A stretch of 64,000 bases of DNA from Trichoplax adhaerens (taxonomy: Eukaryota > Placozoa > Uniplacotomia > Trichoplacea > Trichoplacidae). The DNA is taken from contig NW_002060948.1 of assembly GCF_000150275.1 (NCBI RefSeq), forward strand, positions 1,229,328-1,293,327, in the 5' to 3' direction. The position numbers and the translations under genes were made by a program. This document shows positions 32,401-44,468 of the stretch, one piece after another. Positions within the stretch are counted from its first letter, which is position 1. Each line of letters begins with the position of its first letter. The notes beneath the pieces were generated by a model, which saw only the letters and a program-made list of their open reading frames with translations, did not search any database and was not told the DNA's origin.

Positions 32401-33111
32401 TGGCTCATAACTTTACAATCCACATGTGAACATTCTACCTTATTTTTATTATTAATTTAATATTTATAGTAAGCACGTTTTATAGTGCTACTGTTCTCAT
32501 AATATTTATTTACTTGTAGTGGTAACAACGCTAACGAAAGGTCGCAAAGATCAAGCATTCGTAGACTGCCAAGCATTCCAGCTTCACAAAGTGCCCATAA
32601 TATTAAAGGAGTTGATGATTCTAATCAAGATCATAATCGACCTCGCTCTCGTAGTGCAGGTACGGATCAAACAGCTGATCAGCCCCAATCTCCTACCCTT
32701 GAAGATACACTTTCTCGTGATAAATCATATAGTCAGGATAGCATAGGAGACGCTATAAAAGATGAAAGCCAGCAAACTGTTCAAAAAATACGCCAAGGTA
32801 GCTTTTACTCAAGATTTAGATTTTATCGCCAAATTCCTCTTCTGACTTACAATTTTAGTAATTTCCATATGGTACTTTTAGACGTTAATTAATTAATAAT
32901 AAAGGACATTTACAGCATTAATTTAACTATAATTATGCTTGGAATTGCTATATACGTTTGGTAATGTATTGGTATTACAAATTTGAATTTCTCTCTAGTA
33001 TTAATGAGTGATGATATGGACGATGAGAACATGTTTGACCTGGAGCCAAATACTCCTAAAAAGGAAATTAAAGCACTATCGTCTGATGACGATTTTGACT
33101 TCTATGGATAA
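29478..33111 (+). CDS. Unrecognised acidic, disordered protein with an N-terminal coiled coil
   Basis: I do not recognise the family. Exons: 29478-29593, 30040-30168, 30344-31436, 31917-32050, 32157-32371, 32520-32797, 32999-33111; phases agree throughout. The first two exons and the start of the third are helical and charged (YQDVCRREKESQLRNDKLLY, DSKLFDLQTARDQYKEMAMK), likely a coiled coil. Some 500 residues of Ser/Asp/Glu/Asn-rich disordered sequence follow, with short patterned pieces (SDFEDS, SFLSEDSDIDALEQELAEI, RRLPSIPASQSAHNI), and the protein ends SSDDDFDFYG. The 5' end is unresolved. Exon 29478 needs a preceding exon ending in phase 1; 27922-27961 (MATEPVIQACMIS, then G|GTTGTA) fits the phase but has a weak donor. 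A scaffold or cytoskeletal/ciliary role is possible but unsupported. Convergent with GNPAT, 484 bp apart. Confidence 0.7.
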
Positions 33112-33595
33112 CTTTGCCGCAATAAATTGGAAATCTGTACAAAGACAAATATCAATTTTGGAACGAACTCATGAAAATGCAGTAGTTGCTAATCATCAAG
33201 ACCTGCTTCTGAAAATGAGAAGTACTACTATCAAATCTCGATCACTTTGCAAGATGTCTCAAATCGCTCCAATATGTTTGATGAATTACGTTGACTGCAT
33301 TATAGCTAAAGGCAATTAATTGTAGAAAAACGTGTTGAGATTCAGTAAGATTAATAGCGTATATGATTGTACAGTAAATATAACAAAAAACTGCCAAATT
33401 TCTTTTAGATGACGAACAATTCAAACTACGTGTATTTTTATCGAATGGCATCGATGTAAAAGGAAGCTAAAAATTGCATTTATTAGAAACAAATTCCCTT
33501 GTATTAATTATTAATCGATCGATAATATTTGATAATATTTATAACTACGTAAATAAATAAAATAGACCCATTTACACAACAATAAAGAATAACAG
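33112..33595. other. Short convergent spacer, shared 3' region
   Basis: Only 484 bp separate the two stop codons, so the 3' UTRs probably lie close or overlap. AATAAA-type sequences occur near 33552 and 33581. Open frames here are not exon-like. Confidence 0.55.
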
Positions 33596-36500
33596 TTAAT
33601 ACTTCGAATAAATTCTAACTGGAAGTTTACTTTTTTCATGTTGCTTCAAATTTCCATATTCAGCTGCAAAATAAGAAGCGATACATAATCTTTAGTCTGA
33701 AGATCTTAATGATTAATTAATTAATTAATCAATCAATTATAAATTAGCGGTCATGTAATATAAAGGAAAAATACCTAATTTATTGAATATCATAATTAAA
33801 GAATGCTTCTTTAACTTGTTAATACTAATTACTTCTTTGTCATTCCTAAACAGAAAAGGCAGTTAAGTTAAAGAAATATCTCAGTTTAGCATTCGTATAT
33901 ATACGCATATATATACACTTCATTCAATACTTAGTTGACTAAAGCATAGACAACAATTTTAATAGCATTTATTATAATCAGGAACCATTACCTTAGAGAT
34001 TTTTTAATGACATCACAATCATGAAGTGCTTTAAAAGCGTTGCTGTATAACGATAAAGATAGTACTTCGTAATACTTCGAAAGTCCTTAAAATGGAAATA
34101 TAATAAAATAAAAGTAAACATACTGCACAATGTAAATGGAGTAGCTTCAATCAATTTCTTTAGCAGAGACTTTTCAGGTTTACAAACCTCCATTTATATA
34201 GTCTATAGCTAACTGTTGCGCTCCTTGGCACGATGCTTTAAGGGAAAACTCCAAATGACCGTCAAGATTCGTTAGAACGTATTGACAAGTAATCTTAGAG
34301 ACGAAAACAAAATTAGTAAAATGATATTTTAATGTTTCGACAAAAATCTTTGGGAACACAAGTACAAAAGTAGAAGGAAATATACTATACATTACCCAAT
34401 AGGCCACGATAAATGGACGTATTAATTCACATAAGAATTCGACAAGTCTGTGACCTTCTGATGTAATATGAATCGATGACGAGCTAACATTCAGAGATAC
34501 GTTACTTTCACGGAGTAACCGTATAGCTCTGTGAAATGCTTCCTATTCATTTAATATAGTAGTTTTATCACTAGAATGTAACAAATTTAATGATAATACA
34601 CATCTTACAACTAGTAACTCACCTCATATTTGTCATCGCATGTTATGACAAATTCGTCATTAAATAATTTATTTAATAATTGAAAATTTTCCAATGCCAC
34701 ATCTGTAAAATGTTATACATAACTACGTCAGATTGACAACTTGTGTTGGTAAGCTTTAATGTGATTGCTATTCATTCAGTGATGATATTGTCAATGCTAA
34801 TTTGTAAGAATCAGAATATTTCAATAAAGCATACCGATATTAACTGGTAACTCTCCAGCTTTACTTTCATTCCAAAGAACTACAGCTAATAATCCTTGTA
34901 GCGCAAATAAATGTAAAATTTTGTTGCGATGTCTTGCTAATACTACATGATCAGCAGCAGTAGCGAAGACTGCGTCATAGATTAATAATGGACGTTCGGA
35001 ACCCTTTAATGCCTTGTTAGAATTATTATATTCACTTTTAACTACAATAAGTCCATCAGATGTCAATCGTAAAACCTCGTGCATTAGACCTAAAGCCCTT
35101 TTGACATTGCATGAATCGTCTTTTTCACCTAAATATATTGTTTCGATATAGAATCACAAAATCAATTAGTAAACTTGAAAACTGAATTATTTCATATAAA
35201 TGAAATTTTGTAGAATATTTTATATCAAACTATGCAATGCCAACAGTATAGCTTTACCGCCTAAAATTGCAATATCCCCTCTTATCCTAGCAATTTCAGT
35301 TCTAAGCCACTGCACTTCGGCAACGGCATCATCTAGAAATTGATAAAGTTGTCACGGCCATGTTTGTTATTTTGGAGTAATTTCATGGTAGTATAATAAT
35401 ACTGTAACTCGCTTCTTTGCTACGGAAGATCGAAATATTACGGAATATCCCGATCGCGATAAAGGCTTTACTGTACTTTCATATTTTAGTTCTTCACGCA
35501 TTTTATTACGAATAAATCGAAATTACTTATTTAGATAGCGTACCGAATTGAAGGCCACCATCATGCTGTAGGATGATTGTCGATAATAACGCACAACCAG
35601 TTAAAAGCAGGTTTTCTCGCTGACGATCAATCAAGTGATAAGACAATTGCTTAACACAATGACTCTCCGGGTCGGCATCGTTACCATAATGCCTACAAAA
35701 ATCAAAAGTTATAAATGCTTGAATTATTACATTTATGACAGCAAATTTGCTAAGATAATAATTTGATGTTACCTTGGGTGCAATGTATGGATAGATCTAT
35801 CAATTTCGAATTGTTGGCAATAGTCTCTCATTGAGATAACATGTCCAAAATGAACATGTATTTTACCAAAATTTTCCGATAATATCGTTCTTGCTTTTAA
35901 CAATCCCTAATATCAACAATTGATGGATAAATATTTAAAACTTAACTGCATGCAATTAATAAATCATAATATTGACATTTATTAGTAGTAATAGGTTATC
36001 TATTGACTATTTCCTTATCCTAAGCAATAACAATAAAAATTGCGGCACCGATGTTGATTCCGGTGGTTTGGCAGCGCCCAACAATTCCCTAACCATCAAA
36101 CTATCGTCGACTACCTTTTCGTAGGTTATACTTATTGGGCAAATTTTGATGTCTGGTACTTTACATTCAAAATATGATCTTGCCGCCTCTTTTAGTAACC
36201 CTATCGGTTCAGTTATACAAATAAATAATGCATAAATATCTAAACAAATGTTACCCTATATGAAAAAACATGCAAAAGATAAATTGATTAAAATAGATCA
36301 ACCTCTTTTTGGCGGTAGTGATTTCCCAGTTCTACTTCGGGTCCCTTCTACAAAAATTTCTACCGGAAGATCGCCGTAACAAAGAATTGTGGTAAGGTAT
36401 TCATTGAATATCGTCCAATATAATCGATCTTTTCCCAGAAAGCTTCGGCGCATAAAAAAGGCTCCACATCTTCGCAATATTATAGAAACACCAGCCATCC

Positions 36501-39023
36501 GGGAGAAATCTATCAAAAAAATAAGATAACGATATGATATGATATGAACGCTAGTGCTTAGCCGCCAATAACTTCTTATGCTGTACAGGTAATGATCTTG
36601 CTTTAATACTATTTGGTGTATTACCTTGGCCAGCAACAATAGCTGGTATAGGAACGCCGCAAGCGCGTAGAACGTATGAAACTAATATGAAGTCGGCATA
36701 ACTCCGGTGTACAGGCGCTAAAATAACAGGTGAATCCTGCATGACTGCTTTCAACTAAATTATAAAAGTGTTGGTAAATTGATAAGAAAAATGTCAATGA
36801 ACACATTTGATATGAAAACATTTTGGGTATGCGGTAGTAACTTGGCGGTATTACAACAATTCATAGAGTTGAATGCACTCTAAGATTAATTTTATAGCTG
36901 TCTTATATATCATAAATCCTTCTTTAATATCTTTGCTAGCACGAGACAATTTAGCTCTACGAGTATTGTCTACTTCAAATACAGTATTGGTTACTTCTTC
37001 TACGATGGCTATAAAGAATTTTATTTTTATTAAAATGTAAACGATTATCACATTGATATAAAGACATGGAAGTGCTTTAATTTTAATAATGTAGGCCGTT
37101 GATATTGAAACTTGATATAATTATTTACTCTATTTATTTTTCAGTATACACACTGCTTTTTTCTAAATTTTACGTATACATATACTGTATATTGCTGATA
37201 ATATTGTTACATAATGGGACTGATACCTAAAACTGGTTATTAAGACTTGTTATAATTAACTATTAGCAAGTACAAATAATATTTGCCTCTGCGTAACTGC
37301 TATGCTACTAATAATTACCTCATTAATACCAGACTTGTTGACCGATATTTCTTCAACGATTCGACATATAACCTTTGTCATAAAGACAAGCATAACTCTA
37401 GTAGATAATTCTCCTTGCCTATGCTCAATTTCCTGAATATAACTATTCACCGTAGCTTTGACGTCATCAAGTGATTGGCCAGTTTCTTGTACAATCTAAT
37501 TAAAGCAAGATGGGATGAAATTAGGCTTGGATAATCAACACCAGATTCTTAGCAGACAACTAATGATGCATCCAAAATAATCATGTTGCTATATTATACA
37601 TCTGTATGATTGTATTGAAGGCCCGATATCATACAGAATGACTGAGCTCATTCCAAAAGTATTACATAATCAAGAATTAGCTATTATCATTATTGACAAT
37701 CAAGGTTAAAAATATCAACATTAGGATTTATCTATGTTTGTCTAATGCTTGTTATTAGTGCCTTATTGTTGATATCTCCTGATTACGTGTGAGCCATCCT
37801 GTAGTGATCTACTGTACAGTATAATGAAGATAGGACTTGAGCTACTTCTATCGCTGTGTACGGAATGGCTATCTCGTACTTTTTTTTAAGCTTATGTAGT
37901 GCAATGCAGTTACTCGGATACCACAATCTATTTGACACTGTGACCGTAGCAGGTAGTGACTGTCCTGTCCTATGGTATACCGTCACATCGTGTTTGATTC
38001 AGAAAACTACTCGTCCATTACTGGCAAAACCAATTACAGTACTGTTGTATATGATTGAAAGAACGATAGGATTATCTAGTTAGAACGTAAGATAGCATAC
38101 AGTAAAGTAAATTCAACAGTGATAACAATTTTAAAAGTTTGTGTCTTTGTACACTTTAGTGAAAATTCCAATATTCCAACAGGGTAATCACCAATGAACT
38201 GATCAGTAATTGATTAGCATAACTACGTACAGTACTGTCAGTATAACTTATACCATACTGAGCGAACGATCTGCTTGCTATACTATTGACTCTGATAACT
38301 TGATTAAATAAATGTCCCCCATTCCTATGTAATGTAATGTTATGTTATATAATATGTCTACGATATGCCATAACTGATTTAACTCACTCGAACGTGTGCA
38401 CCGTACATACTATCGATAAGCATGAAGAAATTAGTGCTCATCCTTTCTCCAAAAGTCGCTTTTAGTACGGTGTAGACAGAATCGTCCAATTCTTTTCCGA
38501 GTTCATTACTGATTTGCCACTGTATAATTTTATAATTACCAATATGCCATTGCAAATTTAGGTATTTTACTCATTCTTTTCCATACCTATGATACAGTAT
38601 TACTGTCCATTTGCAGAAAATGTCATTACTGTAAAAAGGCGCAGCAGTATGGAAATAGCACAGTGTGACATTGGTCGATCTACTACATAGGCTGAAGATT
38701 GGAGAACTAAGGCAGAGTACATACTGAGGAGTGATGATTAAGCAAGAAAGTGATGTATTACCAATATCAAATCCAAATTACCAACTAATTCAATATTTGG
38801 TAACCGATGTATTGACCAATGAATGCAAACTTACACTGTCCATCACAGCTAAAATTTTCCTTGATGATAGGATATGATTTCTAATATCTTGTGGGGAAAA
38901 TAGTTTGGCATGTTCGTAATGAAGATTAGTCGTTTTCGATTTCTTCGGGATGAATGGATTGAACGCATTCAAATTCCCAACACCTGGACGAATAACATGA
39001 CGATCTGATCGATAGTTGGCCAT
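33596..39023 (-). CDS. GNPAT: Dihydroxyacetone phosphate acyltransferase (ether lipid synthesis)
   Basis: Acylates dihydroxyacetone phosphate, the first step of plasmalogen synthesis in peroxisomes. Exons (minus): 39023-38835, 38519-38388 (optional), 37495-37319, 36754-36625, 36509-36303, 36200-36049, 35906-35773, 35692-35544, 35332-35258, 35128-34835, 34702-34623, 34542-34396, 34293-34188, 34085-33992, 33845-33775, 33663-33596; phases agree, 734 residues (690 without exon 2; human about 680). Acyltransferase motifs: HRSYAD (His182, Asp187), GAFFMRRSF (225-233), VEGTRSR (263-269), then [20 protein letters not shown]. The C-terminal domain ([25 protein letters not shown]) also matches. Several donors start GTT. 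The protein ends YSKY, not a canonical PTS1; SKL occurs eight residues before the end. Start ATG39023 opens [14 protein letters not shown]; the frame is open further upstream without another ATG. Confidence 0.93.
38388..38519 (-). CDS. GNPAT: Optional 44-codon exon 2 of GNPAT
   Basis: 132 nt, phase 0 at both ends, bounded by ATACAG and by CGA|GTGAGT. It encodes [20 protein letters not shown] followed by [20 protein letters not shown] and AHVR. Without it, exon 1 (ending [13 protein letters not shown]) joins exon 3 ([16 protein letters not shown]) and aligns better with the remembered human segment, which has no such insert. It therefore looks like a lineage-specific cassette exon. Confidence 0.5.
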
Positions 39024-39510
39024 CTGCAAACCCAATGGTACTACTAACTATCGTCCAAAGTAGATGATTAACAAGGGTAAGAAATGAAAAATAGACACGT
39101 CTAGAGATTGATAGTCTATCTACATCGATAGATGGTGTAGAATTCTATCCAATAATGACGATTTTTGTCGGCCTTATTAACTGAAAATGATGGAAAGAAA
39201 TTACTTGAATGGCGACTCTTCAGTGTTGGCGTCGCTGATGTTGTGACTCCCACACGCGTCAATGTCAAAGTAGTGTGTACTGTACGCCGTGTGTCATAGC
39301 TTAAAGGGTGACCCTAGAGTACAGTATGATTACAATGGACTGTACGTGAGTCAATGGATAGTGTTACACGATTGCACACGACAATAGTCATGGAGTGACT
39401 CCATGTTGGTGACAATGCGCGCGCGTCATTACAGCAGCTACAGCAGTAACGTCGTATCGTTGACAGTCCATCCAGAACTGGCACTGCACGCTGCTTAATA
39501 TTTCCTTCGT

Positions 39511-39822
39511 CATCTTTGGCGAACTGAATTTGTACTTTTTACTTGATACGCATCAAAATATACACTGAGTGTCTAGTGTATACTAGAGACCCTGCATCCA
39601 AAAATGAGTATACACATCTTTGGCGTACTGAACTTGTACTTTTTACTTTATACGCATCAAAATATACACTGAGTGTCTAGTGGACACTAGAGACCCTGCA
39701 TCCAAAAATGAGTATACACATCTTTGGCGTACTGAACTTGTACTTTTTACTTTATACGCATCAAAATATACACTGAGTGTCTAGTGGACACTAGAGACCC
39801 TGCATCCAAAAATGAGTACTGT
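39511..39822. repeat. Three-copy tandem repeat, 104-bp period
   Basis: Copies start at 39511, 39615 and 39719 with CATCTTTGGCG and share TTGTACTTTTTACTT, ATACGCATCAAAATATACAC, TGAGTGTCTAGTG and GACCCTGCATCCAAAAATGA. Copies 2 and 3 are nearly identical, copy 1 more diverged, and the exact 104-bp spacing implies recent duplication. CTAGTGGACACTAG in copies 2 and 3 is a palindrome apart from its centre. Confidence 0.93.
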
Positions 39823-40767
39823 ATACACTGCAATAATGTACTGGTGAACAACACCGGTGAACTGCGATGTCAAAGTAACGCAGTAAAATATCCCCCTTAG
39901 TGCAGCTAGTGCTTACATAAACGCTATTCTGAAATTTACTGTTAATTTCATGCACAGTACAGCGATCACTGTTGCTGAACAAAAGAGGTGTTGTCTGTAC
40001 ATAGACACGCCTGCACCCATGTCCACGTGGTCCAGTCTTCATTGAAGAGTTTGATCTAGAACAGACTACATTAACATTCAATCCTGTTTCATTGAAGAAA
40101 CGTGGACCAATCTTCAATCTGATTTCATAAATGAAAATGTATATTGGTTAAAAATAAATTTGATTTAGATCGATCGATATAAAACACAACGATTGACTCT
40201 ATTCCACTACGGGTATACCATATAGCTCGCAAATTCGCTTTGCTAATATCGACAATTAATGAGGAGCATTTGTTTCGTCACTAAGTAAACTTGAGCTATA
40301 GTATTTTCTAATCAAACCTCCACTGGCTGGTTTTGTTTTTCTCAACTGTTACCGTTATCGTTAATCCAACTTTACATTCATAGTTAAGCGTGATCCTTTT
40401 GCAAAACTCTGCTAGCAATTACGAGTAAAATAGTTGTATTAAGGACTACTACAAAGCAAGTGCAAAATAGTGAGTGTAATGTGGAGGTTCCTTCGGTCAT
40501 TCCATTCTACGATACGATATTAATGAAGGCGTATACTGTACCACATATTGGACAAAAGCAAGCTAGCAGCTAATTTGCAGGAAAATAGGAACCTGCGCAT
40601 TGAAGGATAAGGTCACAGTTTTCGTCACGTTCAATCCATTTTTTAAATTCAATATTTTATTCTTATTTATTTATTATTGTCATTCTTGATGCGTTCCATT
40701 GCTCTGTATCACTGCCTACTGTAGTGTACTGAAAAGGGATTACTTTCCTATAACCTATTTTAATAAA

Positions 40768-40956
40768 AGTATAAATGAAATGTATTGCTATCGGTACTGC
40801 ATTAGCCCGTTCGTTTTAGTTCTATTTTTTTCCCAGTTAGAGCACTAAGACGAAATGAGAACAGTATAAATAAAATGTATTGCTATCGGTACTGCATTAG
40901 CCCGTTCGTTTTAGTTCTATTTTCTCCCAGTTAAAGCACTAAGACGAAATGAGAAC
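40768..40956. repeat. Two-copy tandem repeat, about 95 bp
   Basis: Copies begin AGTATAAATGAAATG at 40768 and AGTATAAATAAAATG at 40863, with a third start at 40957 that runs into the GTAC cluster. Shared blocks include GCTATCGGTACTGCATTAGC, CCGTTCGTTTTAGTTCTATT and GCACTAAGACGAAATGAGAA. Confidence 0.92.
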
Positions 40957-40967
40957 AGTATAAATGA

Positions 40968-41285
40968 AATGAACACAGTGTACTGTACATTACAGTACTG
41001 TACTGTACTGTACTGTATGTGTGACAGACTGACAGGACAGTATCTAGAGTGTACAGTGTATAGTGTACAGTACAGAATTGCAAATGAAATAAACACAGTC
41101 AGTATGTGTTTAAATGAACACAGTGTACAGTACTGTACATTACAGTACTGTATGTGTGACAGACTGACGGGACAGTATCTCGCGAGGTGCAGACAGTATC
41201 TAGAGTGTACAGTGCACAGTACGGTATTGCAGACCGTCTGCAAGACTGTAACTCACGTACTGTACTCAGTGTACTGTACGTGACC
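40968..41285. repeat. GTAC cluster with a 146-bp direct repeat and pentamer length variation
   Basis: Copies start near 40971 and 41117 (GAACACAGTGTAC) and share ATTACAGTACTG, TATGTGTGACAGACTGAC, GGACAGTATCT and TAGAGTGTACAGTG. After ATTACAGTA copy 1 has four CTGTA units where copy 2 has one, so the pentamer array changes length in steps of five. Confidence 0.88.
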
Positions 41286-41887
41286 AACTATACAGACGGT
41301 GTGGACAGAAAGACGACTCACCAATAGATGAATGATATCAAACTAACTGCTCTATCAACAATTGTATTCATTCTTTCCTTTCCATCATCAACGAGCTATC
41401 ATTCCATCCACAGTATTTGAACAAATCTTCTTCTTCTAATTGCAATCTACAGTAAGTAACTTCAGTAAACAATATGGTTGTTCATTCTTAAAATACATAT
41501 TAACCAGTCTGGCACATTTGATCGAGATTCATTCAATTCAAATTGTAGGAACCATAACAACATGATGGCGACATCATCTGAAGCGTACGATGATTGAATT
41601 ATACGAATATACTTTATTATTGCTGCTTGTCAGACTACTATTTTGACACACTGCAAGACTTAATAAGTTACTGCCAATTTGACTTGATGCTGTCATCATT
41701 GAATACCTACGTCTAGATACCTCTCTGAAAACGATTGATCTTATCGTGTACGATATTACCAGCCTCGAGTTGAGCCTCCGTTCCTTTCTTCACCGATACT
41801 TTATCCACTACTTTCACTCATTCCATCGTCTTGAATACAACACATCAACAACATAAACAACTTCTTACCGGCAGGGTAGTAGTAGTC

Positions 41888-44468
41888 ATGCCAGCACTAA
41901 TAACTTTCGATCACCTAACTCCTGTTCAAAGCATCATTTCCTGTGCTCTTTTAGCCGTACTATACGTTTGCAGCTTATACGTTTGGAAAAATAGCACCGA
42001 CAGGTAAGCTCATATTACCATAATAATTAGAATAGCATTCAGCATACGCACAACAAACCTTCTGTTGCAGTTAAATCGACCAAATGTATCTTTACAATTT
42101 TATATCAATCTTGCATGAATAATTCCTTTTTAAGCTTGCAATTTCAATGAGTAGGAAAAATACTAATCGTTGGCCAATCGGCCCTGTCTTATAATCTGAT
42201 TTTCTATCAAGTGTTGCTATGAAATGCATCATTACGTGTAAACAACGTCTTGATCTTAAGATACTGCAGACAAATCCATAGCGCTAGCGTAACTATGATA
42301 TATTTATGTTAGACATTGAAACGCTTGAAAATGCATAGCGATAACTTCTTTCTTTCTTTCTTTCTTCATGTCTAATGATACTATTACAAACGTCATTCAA
42401 TTTAGAGATGATCCTCGGGTTATCAAGAAAAGGTTTATTAGTGTTCTGATTGTTTCTATTCTATCACCTATTTATGTTTGGTGGTGGTCAACACCTGCTA
42501 AAGATGCCGAGGTAATGCGAGTACGATAATATTTACAGTAGATAAATCCAATTAATTCTTTGAAAGACTTAGCAGCTTTGATCAATTCTGAATTCCCTAT
42601 TATAAAATTGTCCGCTTACCTAATATCCATAATATATTTTATAATTAATAGGGTTATACTATAGGGGTTTGGTTGGGATTGCGAATTGATAATATCATTC
42701 TTGCAACGATACTTCCTCTATTATTAACTACGGTAACTTTATTAGTCAATCATTTCTGCTTTATACGTATATCATGATACCATTTTAAATTATAAATTAC
42801 GCTGTATTAGCATTACTAACGAATAATCTTGTTAAAACGAAAAAGTGGAGTATTAATCTTCATGAAATTTGTTCAATTTCTAAATGTAGCTTTTATACAA
42901 TCCTCTTATCATGAAACAACTATGGAAAATTGAATCTATAAACACAAATGCATACTAAAATTTACATGTACTTGTTATTTTAGATTTTATTTCTAGGACC
43001 TTTAGCACTAATAATATGCAACGATCCAAGTTCGATCCTATATGGTATTTCATTACTATAGATGTGAATGTAGAAATGATGTCAATATCTGAATGAGCCA
43101 CGCAATAACTATACAATTAATGCTATCCATATTCCATAATAATATCAATTAAAGGGGTTTATCGTTGAAAACGTTTCTTTGTTATTGAACTAGCTGTCAT
43201 AGACATACCACATAAAATCTTTGATATATATTGGTTAAGGAGTCATATTATGGTATGTTTCTGGCTTATTGGTGTATCTACTATCACACCTCATAATTAT
43301 GATAAATATGATAATAATGTCTATATGTACATACTAGTGCATATTTTTGTAATAGTCTCTAGGAATAGGATTTATGCAGTCAATCTCTCTCTTATAGTAG
43401 CTAATAATTTCATAATTATTATTCTTAACTATCTTAAATCTATTTACGTACTGCGCTATATCTATTTATGTCTCATAATCAAATTTATGTATTGCAGGCA
43501 CCATTTACAGAGGAATTTGTATATCGTGCATGTATGCTGCCGATACTATTTTCTCAATTCGGATTCACAATGGCAATACTAATTTGCCCATTAATGTTTG
43601 GCTTAGGTACGTTATCATTTTATTGAATATCGATTATAATGATATTATGCTTACTAATAATAGGGATATAAAGTTCTTAATTCTACTCAGTTACATTCTA
43701 TAATATGTGTAATCGTATTCTATTTATACAGCTCATCTTCATCATTTGATTGAAAGAATTATAAGGAAAGATAGCTCTCTTAGTAACGCTATTGCTATTA
43801 CAGGTACGAATAGTACTCATGCTAATCAATATCACAATTAAGGATTACCAAGTATTAAATGTCATCTTTAACTATTTTTTTGATAACTACGATCTTAAAT
43901 ATCTCCACAATAATTACAATCTAGTATTTCAATGTGGATTCACCACAGTGTTTGGCTGGTATACCTCTTTTGTGTTTCTTCGAACTGGTAAATTCATACG
44001 AAATCGGATTATGAAATTAATTACGACTCCGATATGTCATTGTATACGCCGTTTGCGTGAGAATAGTTTTTTCTTTAAATTAAATTATTCATGGTTCTAG
44101 AGAGTATTAAAATATTAATAGAATCTTATATTAAAACAGAATTATTCTACTTTTAATCTATCATTTTTAGGCCATATAATTGGCCCAATTGTGTGCCATG
44201 CATTTTGCAACAGTATGGGATTTCCAACATTTAGCGATATTGACTATTGTAGATACCCTAAATGTAAGTTTCAATTACTGGCTGCTAAAGTAACGGTTTT
44301 ACACATGTGCCTTGAAACTAATATTATTTTAAATTTAATCATTACCATTTTTTAGTAATTTGGACCGCCTATATTGTTGGTTTAGTAATGTTTGTCATAC
44401 TTTTATTTCCATTAACTAATCCTGATTACTACCAAAGTCTTTATAGGAATATTGCTAACAATAAATAG
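41888..44468 (+). CDS. RCE1: CAAX prenyl protease 2 (RCE1)
   Basis: Endoplasmic reticulum membrane protease that removes the last three residues of prenylated CAAX proteins such as Ras. Exons: 41888-42003, 42406-42511, 42652-42732, 42984-43044, 43203-43252, 43498-43606, 43732-43803, 43925-43987, 44171-44263, 44356-44468; phases agree, 287 residues. The CPBP/ABI-family site is complete: APFTEEFVYRACMLP (Glu143, Glu144, Arg148), AHLHHLIE (His176), and HIIGPIVCHAFCNSMGFP (His229, Asn233). The spacing agrees with the remembered human Glu140, His173, His227, Asn231. Several hydrophobic segments span the protein (such as SIISCALLAVLYVCSLYVW and FISVLIVSILSPIYVWWW). The short fifth exon (DIPHKIFDIYWLRSHIM) was placed by phase and by the conserved WLRNxxxAP context. 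The longer open frames at 43250-43582 and 43792-44100 read through introns. Confidence 0.95.

Larger units (their letters stand above)
39024..41887. promoter_or_regulatory. Divergent GNPAT/RCE1 spacer, repeat-rich
   Basis: Between two divergent start codons. Contains a three-copy 104-bp repeat (39511-39822), a two-copy 95-bp repeat (40768-40956) and a GTAC cluster with a 146-bp direct repeat (about 40968-41285). Open frames across the last cluster on both strands are repeat translations. Promoter function inferred from orientation. Confidence 0.45.

Noticed and set aside
39511-39822. CRISPR-like array
   Set aside because: Repeats are directly abutting 104-bp units without unique spacers, in a spliced eukaryotic genome.
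40917-41287. Overlapping open frames on both strands at 41 kb
   Set aside because: All are translations of the palindromic array and its 146-bp duplicate, not genes.
43250-44100. Two long plus-strand open frames in RCE1
   Set aside because: They extend through introns; the phase-consistent exons inside them are already assigned.
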